Counted from the first letter of the stretch, positions 25,601-35,838 are shown. The stretch: DNA of 64,000 nt from Psococerastis gibbosa (GCA_963971405.1 OZ020485.1:48915469-48979468); one strand, 5' to 3'. Notes: a model not told the origin generated them from the letters alone. Program-made: numbers and translations.

Positions 25601-28600
25601 AAATGAATTTTAAGATTTGAAGACTCTGCTAAATTTACCAAATTATAACTCTCAGCGATTTGATACATTCAGCGAATACTAATGGACTTATGGTCTCTTG
25701 TTATTGAATGACTTACTGACTTATTAGGCGCGATCAGCCCAGGGGGACTTTTGGCTGCTCTGACAATTTCCCTCCATCTTTGTCGATCCTCAGCAGCCGC
25801 TGTCCAAATTGTTATTGAATATCATATAATTTTTAGGTGCAGAGGTTTAAGAGAAAAAAAATTGTTTCCCAAAGGTATGTATTACCAAAAGGCAACAGCG
25901 ACCAGGGTACCATACATAAACTGAATAAAATGTTCATAAAAAAGGAGAAAAACTATCAATGTCACTCAGCCTCTTCATACGTAAGCCCATCATAAAACTC
26001 GTGGGTTTCAACTGAACAGAACTGTTTTAGATGCTGTAAGTCACCGAATGTTGGTTTCTTTATGCGAATTTTCCCCGGCAAAAGAGGAGATGTGGTCCTT
26101 GACCGATTGCATCACTTGAACGTCCGCTTTGAAGGATCTATTCCTGTGCTTACCACGTTTTTCTTTAGGGGGGGGGGGGGCGGGGGAACTCCAGAGGAAG
26201 TTAGGGCCTTTTGCACAGTTTGTACACGCCTATGTGTAATCCCAAAGAGGGAAATAAAAGCCTTGGAACAGACAGGAACCTCTTCACTATTCTTTACTAT
26301 TCCTACTTTATAACTAGGAAAATTTATGAAATTTCGCATCCTCTTCTGGTTTCCTGTTCCTCTGGCGATTGACACGTTCAAACATAATCAATGAAGATAG
26401 GTAACTCATCTGCCCATCGTAGGAAGACATGTTAGGCGCGGTTTCCACCGACCGGCTAGGGCTAAATACAAATACGGTGACGTGGTAACAGACATTCAAG
26501 ACTTAGACGGAGTTTCCACCGACCTCGCATTGCAGAATGCAAATGGCATTGACGGAAATGTTTGTTTTTCTTTTTATAGAAATCTATTAAAATGTTGGTA
26601 ATTAACATATCCCATGACGCCATTTTTTAATTTTAGTTTGTTTGTGATTTTACTGTATGATCATTGATCAATTTTCACTATGGCATAGAGTAAAACAAAC
26701 ATTTCCGTCTATGTCATTTGCATTCTGCAATGCGAGGTCGGTGGAAACCCCGCCTAAGTCTTGAATGTCTGCTACCACGTCACCGTATTTGTATTTAGCC
26801 CTAGCCGGTCGGTGGAAACCCCGCCTTATTGTAACTTTCAATTAAGGCACGTCTTGATGCAGCGTCTACGGAGTTGATAACATTTTATCTTAATGCTGCC
26901 AATACAAAAATAATGGACCCTGTTTGTTCTTCCCAGAACTCACTGGCACCCTGATCGTTTTTCCCGTGTATAGCCAAATTTAAAACCACTAAAACTCGGT
27001 ACTCTGACCGTTTATGGCCAATCCTACTGCTCCGGCAGATTCCTCATGAAAAAGCGCATCGAATGGCAGTATCAGTAGCGAAAGTATGAATTTTGGACCC
27101 TGATCGTTTTTCCCATGGAGTCTTCAATTCAAATCGAAAATAATAAATAAAAGCACAATTGGTATCCTTTGCTAATCCTTATTTCTGGAGTGAGTACACC
27201 TGGGTACCTTAAGAAACAAGCGGACGAGAAAAACCTTATAAGTTTAACCATAAAATATCTATATAAAATCTTTAAATTTTAATATCCGAAATATCAATCG
27301 TAGAGTTGTCAAAAATATCCGGACAAACAAGAAAATTTTCTTAGTATTTTAATATGACATATCTTTCTAACACAGATTGGCCACAATAATTGAATTCGAT
27401 TTGTACAAAAAACTATTTTGTGACCGTAGTCCCAAAGAGGGAGTTAGAGAACTGTGACCAATCGGTGTTATTGGAGGCCACATGTCATATATCGAAATGT
27501 AGATGTGCATTTCTGATAATTCAACGGTTATTTTTGACGGTTCTATTGTCAATATTTCCTGTGGAAATCGCCTTAGTACAAGAAGCGCGTAGTGGGGGTA
27601 CTCCTATTTGCTCTTAATGATATCGTCATTGTTAATTTAATGTTGCAGTGTTGGAGGTTACTTCTATGGAAATGTATGCGTCAGTAATAGGTAATCTCTC
27701 TGTGGCTGTGCAAGATGGGCTAAGTAATCAATGGCGGAAATCGAAAGATCGGATTAGTGGTAAGTATAGTTACGTAATTAATATCTTGGATCATGAGTGA
27801 GGAAATCAGGCGCCGAACAGCTAACGCAACGTTCAATAGCTGTATGTACCTCCTCGTTTTTGAGCAGAACGCGACTTTTGTATTTTGTTAGACTGTTACC
27901 ATCACCTTGCCCTGTGTTCATATTTTAACTCTAAGTTGCGTCATCCATTTTCTGTAAACGGTAAAAAACAATTGGACCCCACATTCTGTATTTTAAATAA
28001 AAGTCAATTTCCCATGAAATAGGTAGTGATCGTAGAGCCACAAGTGAGATATATCACAAAATAAATGTTGTATGTAAAATTTTATGTTGTAAATGGCCGC
28101 GATAGTTGTTAGTAACGACATAATACTAGTAATATGCATTAAACAAACTGTAGATAAACATTTCTTCTGCTTTATGTGCCCGCTGCTTCTCCAGCAGCCA
28201 TAGCATATTTGGGAAATAAATAAAAATAAAAAACCAATTGAACATTTTGAACTTTTTTCTTTTAGGAGAAACAAACGGGTTTGTAAATGGTTTAGAAGAA
28301 ACTGTTGGAACTGATAGCGAATTGAGTAGTGATAACGTAGCTACGAGATGTAGGTTCAGAACAGTTAACCAAGCTTCCCGCCTGTTCTGGAGACAATTCT
28401 CTACTATAATTGTCAGAAACTTCCGCAATATTTCACGTAATTTGGTGAGTACTTCGAGTCTTTTTCACTCTACTTGGTCTCTCCTCAGATTGCACTTAAT
28501 CTTGTTTACAAACACGTCTACAGTATTTTGTTACTGAATTATGCATTACATTGCTAATGCAAGCAATGTCACATTGTCACATTCACTGCCTTCTTTATTG

Positions 28601-31600
28601 TTGTAAGAACTTTTACTTGCTTTGTTGCAGTTTTTCACGCATCTCCGCTTGCTGATACATGTGTCTGTGGGACTGGTGATCGGTGGGCTGTTCTACAACA
28701 CGGGTAACAATGCAGCCAACATTCGACACACGTTTGGACTCATATTCTTCTCCATTATGTTTATTACATTCACTTCCTACTCTGCAGCGTCTATGTACTG
28801 TAAGTGACTGGTGTGTATTGACACAATATGCAACATCCCTCAGACTCAGAGGTCAGAGTGAGTCTGTGATGCAGTATAACACTTAACCATAACTTAACTC
28901 TAATCCCTTTAATATAGTGGCAAAGGGCACTTACCCTAAATGAAGGCGAATTGCTTTGATTACACAAGAATGAATTGAACAATGACTGGACCTGGTGTTG
29001 CCCTCCAGGTGGCAGCCTCCTTGTCTCCCTCGACCGCCAGCCCTTACGGCCTGCCGCCGTACTCGGTTTCTAGCTTAGACATACCTCTAACTCCTACTGC
29101 CTGAGCTGTTACCCTCCGCGACCCGACCACCGGCGTGGGCTTAGCTCACGACGCTCTAAGCCCGGCACACCAACCAGAGGCGTACACTGCATACGATTAT
29201 ATACCTGTTTATATATAATATAATATAATAATTTTACAGCATTAGATCAGGGCATGTAACATTAATTGGTGGTAGGGGGGAAACCAAAGGATTAACCCGT
29301 GCTGGGGCCCCCTATTAATTTAAAACAGTTCAGAATTTTAGGACTACATAATGCATTTAAAAAAAAATGCTGTTAATATTTAGAAAGAAAAGAGAAAAAA
29401 AATTGAGTTAGGCTTTCTACATCAGTCCAAAAAGTTGCTTTAAACCCGCCCATGCAATTTAAATGGGGTGTTCAGTTCACCTGTGTCGCGTGTCGAACCA
29501 GCCCAACTTACTGCCCTGCTAAGATCTGTATGTGGTGCGCCTAAAGAATTTTTCACTTCAAAAAACACAATAATTTAAAACCCGCCCATGCAATTTAAAT
29601 GGGGTGTTCAGTTCACCTGTGTCGCGTGTCGAACCAGCCCAACTTACTGCCCTGCTAAAATCTGTGTGTGGTGCGCCTGAAGAAGTGTTCAGTTCACTCT
29701 ATCTTCTTTATTATCTATTTCTTTCTTTCTTCTTTCTAGCGAGCGTGTCGCGTGACGCGTGTCGAACCAGCCCAACTTTTTATTTTTTTATTAAATTGGG
29801 GTACAGGTGTTACCTGTGTGTACTTAAGCCTATTAGCCTATTGTGCCCCCTACAACAGAGTATCTACATCACTTTTACATCACTTTCTCGAGGCCTATCT
29901 CCCTCAGGAGAGCCAGGATCTTGAGGGGATTCAGAAGTGGTAGGTCTTTTACATGTAACTGCAAGCTTCCCGAGCATGCTGCTCATCTTCGTGCGATTGC
30001 ATCGCATCGCAGCCCAACTTACTACCCTGCTAAAATCTGTATGTGGTGCGCCTAAAGAAGTTTTCATTTCAAAAAAACACAATAATTTAAAAATTATAAT
30101 TTTAAAAAACACAAAAAGTCGAATGTAAAGTTGGTAACATAATATCCAAATTCCTTTATGCAATTTTACGAAGTGTAGGATGACGGGTTGTCGTATGATT
30201 CCTCAAACTCAGAGGTCAGGGTAAATCTGAGGTACCATATAACATTTGCGATATATTGTGAAAGGAACTTACTCTACAAATGAGAAGAAAGGGTTGATCT
30301 ATTCTCAGGAAATATATTTGGAACAACAGGTGCAGGACTGCAGGCCAGGGTTTCCGCCCTCCGGATTGGCATGACCCTCCGGGCCTGATGTTTTCCTTCC
30401 TTGCCTGACTCCCCACTGTACAATACTCGCCAACTAGGCTCTCATTGTCAGCGGTCGTCAGCAGGTTCGACACACCAGGGCCGAGGAAGGTCATGCCAAT
30501 ATGAGTATCACATGATTTTTATTTATATTAATTCATACTACAGGGTAGCCCTCACTTTTATCTGAAATCATCATCAATAAACAGCTCCTGTTGCCCTTCT
30601 GTGATACGTGAGGCTCCCCCACTTCCTTCTGTCTCTCCTCCCGCCTGCTTTACATGCCCTCCGAAGCATGACCAGGAAACGTAACAAGTATGGGACTCGA
30701 ATCAATAACCTTTCGGGTGAAGGTCGTGTCATGTCCATTAGCTATCCAAACCTTTGTGCTATCTTCTTCTGTCCTTCCTTCCTTCTTCCTTCCTGAACTC
30801 TCTGTTTTCATCACTTCATTTCTAATTATATTTCTTCTTGTCCTATGATGGACTGTTGAACTTGATATCATACCTGAATTATCAAATGTTTTCGAAAATT
30901 AGAAATTTGAATTCTATCCCAAAATTCATACTTTTGTTACCACGTTCTAACAAAAATAAGAAAGTTGGTGGTAAAACTGACAGCTTAAGATTTTTCTGTT
31001 GATTAACAAGTTAACGGTTTCCGTCCTGTTTGCCATATACAGTAGATATGCATATATTGACTTAAGTAACCTGAACCCCCCCCCCCCTTCCTAGTCAATT
31101 AAGGTAGAAAAACGGCATATAATATTTAGTTTGCATGTTTTATTTCAGATCCTCTTGAATTACCAGTACTGAAAAGGGAGCATTTCAATAAATGGTATTC
31201 ATTAAAAAGTTACTACCTCGCCTCCAATCTCTCGGAAGCGCCAATTCAGGTTTGTAAGTTTTAAAATGTATGTGAACATGAGAATACCCGATTTTTGTAC
31301 AAAATCAAATTTCATTAGATCTCAGTAAATAAGACCATGACAATAAAATACTAGCGGTTGTGATATAATTCTTCAGATCAACCCGTCGGAGAACAAGAAG
31401 AGATAGGATGATACATATGTATCATGGTAGTGTGCACAGCGTTGGCAGGGGAACCTGGTGGGACATGATAACTCGCTCAGGCAGTTTAAGTCGAGTCCTG
31501 GTCACCTCCGATTTAATCGTGTGACTTTACCATGTTCCCCAAGTGGTTCGGAATCCACTATAATCAGGAGGTCCACCCTGTTAGTCAACTCCCCTTTCCC

Positions 31601-34152
31601 CGAGGTGAAAGAGTCTGCCCTTAGGGTGCCTCAAGTTAACAAACAGACTCACTCCCCCCGCCAGGCTGACAGGGTTGCTTAAAGCAGAAATGCTGAAAGC
31701 AGGCGTTAGAAACAACACATATGTATCATCCTATCTCATTCATATTATGAACTGTTGAGAAGAGAGTTCGGGGTGGAAGAACCATTATATAGCTAGATGG
31801 ACACTGTAATGTTTCGGACACGTCAAGTGAACGTATAACAACAGATGCGCGTGGACATGACAAGAAGGGGAAATACAGGGACATTCATTAAAAAGAGGAA
31901 GACCAAAGAAGAAATACAGAAGCCAGTTTGAGGAGAGGGGAACTGGTACCGATAGAAGTGTTGAATAATCAGAAATTTAGTGACAGAAGGGAAAGAGGAG
32001 AATCTGACCCAGGCAACTACAGGCTATAGCTAATTATTGATGACGATGATAATCAGCAGATCAGATTATCTGATTTCAGTACAAAATAAAAGTACAACGT
32101 TGCTCATTATCATCCAGTTGCTTGCTTCCTTATCGACCACAGCCCGGATTTTCCAGTTCCATTAGTGCTCGGGGACATGCACGTCACCAGCACCCGAGAC
32201 TGGAAGCTAGCGGTGGAAGATCGTCCGAGATGGCGTGGTGTAGTGGCAGTGGCAGTCCCCCCGGGCACGACGCTCCTACCTAAGTCAAGTTAAGTCATTA
32301 GTATTAGCTACTTTTACATCATTGATAATTGCTAATTAAATTATTTTTTTCAGATTGTCTGTACAATTCTATATTCTTCATTGGTATATTTCATGACGTC
32401 TCAACCCATGGAAGCCCAGAGGTATCTGATCAGCACAGGAACTCTAATAATGGTCTCACTGCTGGGCCAAAGCTACGGCTATTTAATTGGATGCAGCATG
32501 ACTGTTACTGTAAGTTACTACTATTTAGGCTGGTTCCCATCTTCGCTTGATAAGTCTCATTGGGAGTGCTGTAGTCCACGCTTTGGAAAATGATGGTGCC
32601 GTCCAGTGTTCATTACTTATTATTATTTTTAGATCACTTCATTTCTAAACTCAGATCTTGAAAATAACAGGAAGTCAAAATTGTCAAGAGCTAATGAACC
32701 CTTTAATTTTCCGTTTTTTTTTTTTTTTTTTCTTGGCTCATAATGTCAAATTTCTCATTAAATTTCAATCGTTGAGTCTTAAATAATAAATAAATCATGT
32801 TTTTTTGTTTTATTACTAAGCCAACAACCATTCCTTCGCAGTGAACACCTTAAGGCTTTGGAATTCCTTGCCAGAAGAATTAAGAAATAATAATTTGGGG
32901 AGATTTAGGATAGCGTAGGCCTACCATCAGTTTCTGGGGAGTGATGTGTGAGAGTGAATGAATGAGTGCCTGTTGCATTATTATTTTTGCTCTTTTTCGT
33001 TGTTGTTTTTTTCAGGAAAAAATGTAGGCTATATCAATTTGTAAAATAATTTGTAACCCAAAAGAGATTAGCTGGTAGAGTAGCCTTGCGCCTAATATAA
33101 AGACGTTTTTTCATTTAATTTCCAACTTAGCGGAATTAGGGCTATAAAGTTCTCTCTTGCACTAAACTAGGAAGGCCCGGAACCGCCTGCTTTACATGCC
33201 CTCCGAAGCATGGCCAGCAAGTGTAGCGTGTGTGGAATCAAAAACCTTGCAGGTGAAGTCAGAGTCCGTACAACTCCTTTAGAAGTCCAAAAATGAAATG
33301 TCATAAAGTTGAAGAAATGTGTCTCTTCATTTTGATGTATAACTGACACCAACTTGAGCTAGCCACAGTTATGGAACTCCATAGACCTAATATCCTCAGT
33401 GAGCGCTATTTTAAACAAATAAATTTCCATAACATTGCACAATGGCCGATCAGTGTAAGTGACAGCAGGGTAATGTAAATCAAAGCGTAGAGATGTATTT
33501 CTTCCGGTTTATGATACCTTAGTTATGGCTCTATGATCGACATTGCATGAGAAATTTGACTTTGCGCCAAAATAATGAAATTGAGGGCTCAAAATAATCA
33601 GTGGAACCAAAGTAGAGACCGCAGTTTTGTAGAATATCATTCGGGAACTTTTTACATCATTGTTACGTATCAGCTATAGAAAGTACTGATTTTATACGAT
33701 ATGGCAAAAATATATTATTTTTGAACTACAATAGCTCCACTAAGCATGTAATGAGAAATGATCAAGCCCCTTCTACTTTGTGAATCATGTTTTCTCGGTT
33801 CCAGAACGCTTCAATTTTCGGGCCATTTTGTCTCGCCCCGTTCATCCTCTTCTCCGGGTTCTTCGTCATAGTAAAAGACTCCCCGGTATATTTGCGTTGG
33901 ATCTTCGACATGAGCTACTTCAAGTACGCGCTCCACGCCTGCATGCTTGCCATCTTTGGATTGGATCGCCCCAAATTGGACTGCGAGGAGGACTGGTGCT
34001 ACTACTGTAGCCCGTCTGCTTTTCTGATCGATACAGGAATGGATGACAAGGAGTATATTTGGGACTGGGGCATACTTATGGCTGAGATTTTAATTTTGCG
34101 GATTTGTGCCTATGTTTCGTTGTTGGTTCAAATTCGTTTTTTGAGGAAGTAA
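16370..34152 (+). CDS. ABCG-family half-transporter (ABCG1/ABCG4 type), 10 coding exons
   Basis: Joined exons 16370-16610, 17925-18226, 23649-23794, 24813-25051, 27649-27759, 28266-28444, 28631-28799, 31149-31249, 32354-32509 and 33805-34152 give 663 codons plus a stop, the usual size for a half-transporter. Order is NBD then TMD: Walker [10 protein letters not shown] (103-111), Q-loop Q149, signature LSGGQ (202-206), Walker B VMFFDE (222-227), switch His259, NPADF (305-309). The membrane domain (about 390-663) carries the family motifs [19 protein letters not shown] and a C-terminal LLVQIRF. All motifs are intact. Known relatives work as dimers that export sterols or other lipids; the substrate here is unknown. 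The start is the first ATG after an in-frame TAA at 16340. A possible AATAAA lies at 34301. The specific orthologue was not determined. Confidence 0.93.
16611..17924 (+). other. ABCG intron 1
   Basis: GT...AG intron with no recognised repeat except G-runs near 17557-17575. Short frames on both strands have no support. Confidence 0.7.
17925..18226 (+). CDS. ABCG gene, coding exon 2 (Walker A)
   Basis: Residues 81-181, starting with a split codon. It carries Walker [10 protein letters not shown] and the Q-loop in [11 protein letters not shown]. Acceptor TTTCAG ends at 17924; donor GTAAGT at 18227. Confidence 0.95.
18957..19340. mobile_element. Harbinger-like compound foldback MITE (copy M4)
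   Basis: 384 bp in ABCG intron 2, with duplication TAA (18954-18956, 19341-19343). Outer ends GGCGCCCATTCCACC / GGTGGAATGGGCGCC are perfect inverted repeats. GACGTGGTAGCAGACATT lies in both arms. A complete inner element with its own GGCGGCGTTTCCACC end sits at the centre. It is the same length as copy M1. Confidence 0.88.
19788..20590 (-). mobile_element. Penelope-like element fragment, left copy
   Basis: The minus-strand frame 19986-20594 encodes a GIY-YIG endonuclease-type segment: [20 protein letters not shown] followed by RIAEHRRG, then a His/Cys-containing tail. This fits the C-terminal endonuclease of Penelope-like retroelements. The reverse transcriptase is almost entirely missing. 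Its 3' flank (19830-19880) contains the inverse of TTGACGATGGCGTGAGCCG followed by AAACCGG. It lies head-to-head with the next copy inside ABCG intron 2. Confidence 0.85.
20591..21150 (+). mobile_element. Penelope-like element fragment, right copy (GIY-YIG core deleted)
   Basis: The plus-strand frame 20572-20952 starts slightly further upstream, with an RT C-terminal segment ([20 protein letters not shown]). It then jumps from the sequence [13 protein letters not shown] straight to TQSALAQHI, so the GIY-YIG core seen in the left copy is deleted. A second small gap removes the segment between HI and NTHNHACDF. The 3' flanks of the two copies are inverted repeats reaching about 21148. Confidence 0.85.
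21371..22262 (+). mobile_element. Family B repeat, copy B3
   Basis: A nearly complete copy in ABCG intron 2. It has the GCTTTCCAATTTAT terminus, a long G-run (about 21518-21534), TGACATCA at 21544-21551, a GACAGA-rich tract and AAATCCGTTGAAATCTCGG. The usual right terminus ATAAATTGGAAAGC is replaced by sequence leading straight into the Tc1 element. Confidence 0.75.
22263..23570 (+). mobile_element. Tc1/mariner transposon, left inverted repeat missing
   Basis: It encloses the frameshifted transposase. The right terminal region (23361-23568) has the IR-DR layout: CCTATTATTATGA occurs at its inner end (23367-23379) and outer end (23536-23548), finishing in GAGCAACACTG before TA. No matching left repeat is present; family B copy B3 abuts the transposase 5' flank instead, so the left end was deleted or replaced. 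Confidence 0.8.
22332..23307 (+). pseudogene. Tc1/mariner transposase with one frameshift
   Basis: It starts [13 protein letters not shown] at 22332 with N-terminal paired-type DNA-binding helices, then a GRPRK hook near 22485. The catalytic triad is visible: D in [10 protein letters not shown] in [10 protein letters not shown], and E in [11 protein letters not shown] with 34 residues between the second D and E (DD34E). The frame breaks near 22865: frame 1 runs 22332 to about 22865 and the second frame runs on to a stop at 23305-23307. The rest is uninterrupted, so inactivation looks recent. It is described only as a dead copy. Confidence 0.9.
23649..23794 (+). CDS. ABCG gene, coding exon 3 (signature and Walker B)
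   Basis: Residues 182-229 plus two bases of the next codon. It contains [15 protein letters not shown] and VMFFDEPT. Acceptor CAG ends at 23648; donor GTACGA at 23795. Ser230 of SGLD is made across the junction. Confidence 0.95.
23795..24812 (+). other. ABCG intron 3
   Basis: AT-rich GT...AG intron with no recognised element. Confidence 0.75.
24813..25051 (+). CDS. ABCG gene, coding exon 4 (switch histidine)
   Basis: Residues 230-309: GLD of the D-loop, switch His259 in ICTIHQPS and the ABCG motif NPADF at the end. Acceptor TATAG ends at 24812; donor GTAAGT at 25052. Confidence 0.95.
25203..25372 (-). mobile_element. tRNA-derived SINE (family S, copy 2)
   Basis: Reverse orientation in ABCG intron 4. 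It carries the shared CATGCTTCGGAGGGCATG body and a B-box-like GGTTCGAAACC. The 3' side ends in the family tail TTAGTAATAGAACAAAAAAG. Confidence 0.75.
26000..26381 (-). pseudogene. Unidentified protein relic, possibly of transposon origin
   Basis: Minus-strand frame 26112-26381 reads [20 protein letters not shown], then [23 protein letters not shown]. Beyond a stop, another stretch reads [20 protein letters not shown]. The pattern looks protein-like and resembles a segment seen in uncharacterised arthropod transposon proteins, but the family cannot be named from sequence alone. A C/G homopolymer (26168-26180) interrupts it. Confidence 0.35.
26435..26825. mobile_element. Harbinger-like compound foldback MITE (copy M5)
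   Basis: 391 bp with the perfect duplication TTA (26432-26434, 26826-26828). Ends GGCGCGGTTTCCACC / GGTGGAAACCCCGCC. The arms carry GACGTGGTA(G/A)CAGACATT, followed by an inner element with its own GGCGG/CCGCC ends. It is inserted in the TIR element at 25558-26968. Confidence 0.88.
27649..27759 (+). CDS. ABCG gene, coding exon 5
   Basis: Residues 310-346 ([18 protein letters not shown]...), the linker after the nucleotide-binding domain. Split codons at both ends join in phase. Acceptor TTGCAG, donor GTAAGT. Confidence 0.9.
27760..28265 (+). other. ABCG intron 5
   Basis: GT...AG intron of about 500 bp. No repeat was identified, apart from a GATCGTAGAGCC motif near 28029 shared with 57780. 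Confidence 0.7.
28266..28444 (+). CDS. ABCG gene, coding exon 6
   Basis: Residues 347-406. A polar linker leads into [20 protein letters not shown], the helix preceding the first membrane span. Acceptor TTTTAG, donor GTGAGT. Confidence 0.9.
28631..28799 (+). CDS. ABCG gene, coding exon 7 (TM1-TM2)
   Basis: Residues 407-462. It contains [19 protein letters not shown] (first span) and [17 protein letters not shown] (second span). Acceptor TTGCAG, donor GTAAGT. Confidence 0.92.
28835..29175 (-). repeat. Dispersed repeat sharing CTCAGAGGTCAG with 30200-30500
   Basis: The segment beginning CTCAGACTCAGAGGTCAG recurs as CTCAAACTCAGAGGTCAG near 30204. Both copies then pass through an AGTGGCAAAGGGCACTTACC / GTGAAAGGAACTTACTC stretch into GC-rich sequence. 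Strand and class are uncertain; a SINE is possible. Confidence 0.45.
29442..29690 (+). repeat. Direct repeat, 136-bp period
   Basis: A unit beginning AACCCGCCCATGCAATTTAA at 29443 repeats at 29579 with a period of 136 bp and few differences (GATCTGTATG versus AATCTGTGTG). A partial third relative with CCCAACTTACTACCCTGC lies near 30011-30060. Confidence 0.85.
30200..30500 (-). repeat. Second copy of the CTCAGAGGTCAG dispersed repeat
   Basis: A diverged relative of 28835-29175, in the same intron (ABCG intron 7). It is non-coding. Confidence 0.4.
30644..30765 (-). mobile_element. tRNA-derived SINE (family S, copy 3, partial)
   Basis: Reverse orientation: GCCTGCTTTACATGCCCTCC, then the inverted B box GACTCGAATCAATAACC. 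The 3' tail half is missing. Confidence 0.65.
31149..31249 (+). CDS. ABCG gene, coding exon 8
   Basis: Residues 463-496: [20 protein letters not shown], the conserved EL..E..NKWYS segment before the next membrane spans. Acceptor TTTCAG, donor GTTTGT. Confidence 0.93.
31426..31716 (+). mobile_element. SINE-like repeat family D, copy 1
   Basis: A 291-bp insertion flanked by a 13-bp direct repeat ACATATGTATCAT (31413-31425, 31717-31729). The sequence is shared almost unchanged with 36326-36615 and inverted at 55431-55790. It contains TCGAGTCCTGG, a possible B-box remnant. The frames inside are not genes. Confidence 0.75.
31740..32290 (+). mobile_element. LINE 3'-region fragments
   Basis: Two decayed stretches look like the end of a non-LTR reverse transcriptase. 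Near 31880-31920 there is [14 protein letters not shown], and at 32173-32245 there is [20 protein letters not shown]. Frames are broken by stops. They lie in ABCG intron 8. Confidence 0.55.
32354..32509 (+). CDS. ABCG gene, coding exon 9
   Basis: Residues 497-548 ([18 protein letters not shown]... [15 protein letters not shown]), covering two membrane spans. Acceptor TTTCAG, donor GTAAGT. Confidence 0.93.
33120..33290 (-). mobile_element. tRNA-derived SINE (family S, copy 4)
   Basis: Reverse orientation in ABCG intron 9. It carries GCCTGCTTTACATGCCCTCC and a decayed B box, followed by GCAGGTGAAG. Confidence 0.65.
33805..34152 (+). CDS. ABCG gene, coding exon 10 (terminal)
   Basis: Residues 549-663 and stop TAA. 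It contains the FSGFF motif, a cysteine-rich extracellular loop ([13 protein letters not shown]) typical of the family's last loop, the final span and the C-terminal LVQIRFLRK. Acceptor TTCCAG ends at 33804. Confidence 0.95.
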   Translation, partial: NASIFGPFCLAPFILFSGFFVIVKDSPVYLRWIFDMSYFKYALHACMLAIFGLDRPKLDCEEDWCYYCSPSAFLIDTGMDDKEYIWDWGILMAEILILRICAYVSLLVQIRFLRK

Positions 34153-34194
34153 ATTGTGTTTTAACCTGAGTCTTGTGAAATTTTTGAAGTGCTG

Positions 34195-34790
34195 TGCTTC
34201 AAAGATCAGTGATAGCTAGGACGTCTTTTGCATATTGAGACGGTGACCAATGTTCGACTTCCGGAAAATTTTTTCAAAACTTATAATTTCATGAACCCCA
34301 AATAAATTAATCTTGTTCGAGTTCGTTAACCAGCTAGACCAGCCATTCAAGATGGCGGCCGATCAAAACCGTGGATAATTAATATCAATTACCTATAGTT
34401 AATATTGGTCGCAGAGGAATGAAATAGCATGTGACTGAAACCCCGTAATATTATCTACGATAATTGTAATTAGAAATTAACGATAAATGAACCATATCAC
34501 GATGGCGTCCATTCAAAGTGAAAATAATGTGGTACCTAGTTACGATAAAGTTCATAGTCGTCACTGTGGTTCGTATTTTAAGCCTAGTATAGCCTAGTCT
34601 AATTCGCTTAAGTCTAGTTTCTTCGACTCTATGCTATCACTGAAGCAATGACAGGAGTAGACCGTTCAAAATGTTATATGTTATGGTTCGAAATATGGAA
34701 CACCGAAGTGTTTTGGGTGTTTACGTTGTGGCCGGGAATATAATGAAGTATTTTTTTTATTTTTAATTACATGCATAGGTTAGAGAACTA
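34195..34790 (-). repeat. Family F dispersed repeat, copy 2
   Basis: The inverse of 11560-12175, starting about 40 bp after the ABCG stop codon. The gene's 3' untranslated region probably runs into it, and the candidate AATAAA at 34301-34306 lies within it. Confidence 0.6.
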
Positions 34791-34799
34791 AAGGAAAAG

Positions 34800-35338
34800 C
34801 GGAGTCAGAGCTTGCATGGAATCTCTCTACACCTGATCGGCCAGAGCCGATTCTGCTGAAATGAATTTTTTTCTTAAGATACAATACTGTAGGCCTATTT
34901 CAATACCGGTACTGACTTGGAAAAAGCAAGGGATTTTAACAACAAAAAAATTTCAATATGTCAGAAGGGCAACGGTACTCAATCAGTCAATACACAATAC
35001 AATACAAAAATTAGAGTCCCTGACCAGCCAGAGCCCGATCGACCTTGTCAAACAAAAATAGCCACCCGAGAGGATTTTGTTTTGCAAGGAGCAAAATGGG
35101 AATGAGCTCGAGACCCCTCGTCAAAATAAGGGGTCACGATGACACGGCCCAGCCTAAGTACAGTCAGTAAACAGTACCTATAGTAAACTCAGTTTTTGTT
35201 TAAAAACATGAACTCTGATAATTAATATCAATAATAAATGAGTTACCCCTATAATATAATTTAAATAATGTTGATAACTCGAGTATAGCATTTCGGTTTT
35301 TCACTTTCTCGTATCTGGCAACACTGACCATTTTGAAT
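34800..35338. other. No gene recognised
   Basis: Intergenic AT-rich sequence with two overlapping 60-codon frames that lack any motif. Confidence 0.45.
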
Positions 35339-35341
35339 TTA

Positions 35342-35838
35342 GGCGGGTGTTCCACCGGCAAATTTGCTACACTAATTCACTTGTGTTTTGAGATTTTTGG
35401 TTTGTTTTGTTTTAAGGAGACTATTATGTAGCTACTTAACTCATCTATTATAAATTAATTAAGTTATATTATGGTAGTAGACATCATTAATAATAAGTCT
35501 CTACCATATTATAACTTCATTTATAATAGATAAGTTAAGTATCTACATAATAGCCACCTTAAAAAATTTGAACTCATTGAAGTAAAATTGCCCAGTGGAA
35601 TTTACTTCATTTGTGATTTGAGATTTTTGCTTGTTTTGTTTTAAGGAGACTATTCTTATCTATTATAAATTAAGTTATAATATGTTAGAGACTTATTAAT
35701 GATGTCTGCTAGGCCTACCATATTATAACTTAATTTATAATAAATCATTTAAGTATCTGCATAATAGTCTCCTTAAAACAAAACAAACGAAAAATCTCAA
35801 ATCACAAATGAAATAAATTCGCCGGTGGAATTGCCGCC
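35342..35838. mobile_element. Harbinger-like foldback MITE (copy M7) with internal palindromes
   Basis: 497 bp with ends GGCGGGTGTTCCACCGG / CCGGTGGAATTGCCGCC and flanking TTA/TAA. Inside are two related palindromes beginning TTAAGGAGACTATT and ending in the complement, each carrying a GTAGACATCATTAATAA-type centre. The inner palindromes may themselves be elements inserted at TTAA. Confidence 0.75.

Larger units (their letters stand above)
25558..26968. mobile_element. Unassigned TIR element in ABCG intron 4
   Basis: Bounded by the inverted repeat CACGGGAAAAACGATCAGGG (25558-25577, matched inverted up to 26968). A third, slightly different copy of the same end lies at about 27097-27115. Inside are a LINE 3' fragment (25735-25812, minus; reading [18 protein letters not shown]), an unidentified minus-strand coding relic and a Harbinger-like MITE. 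No target duplication could be confirmed. Confidence 0.55.
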
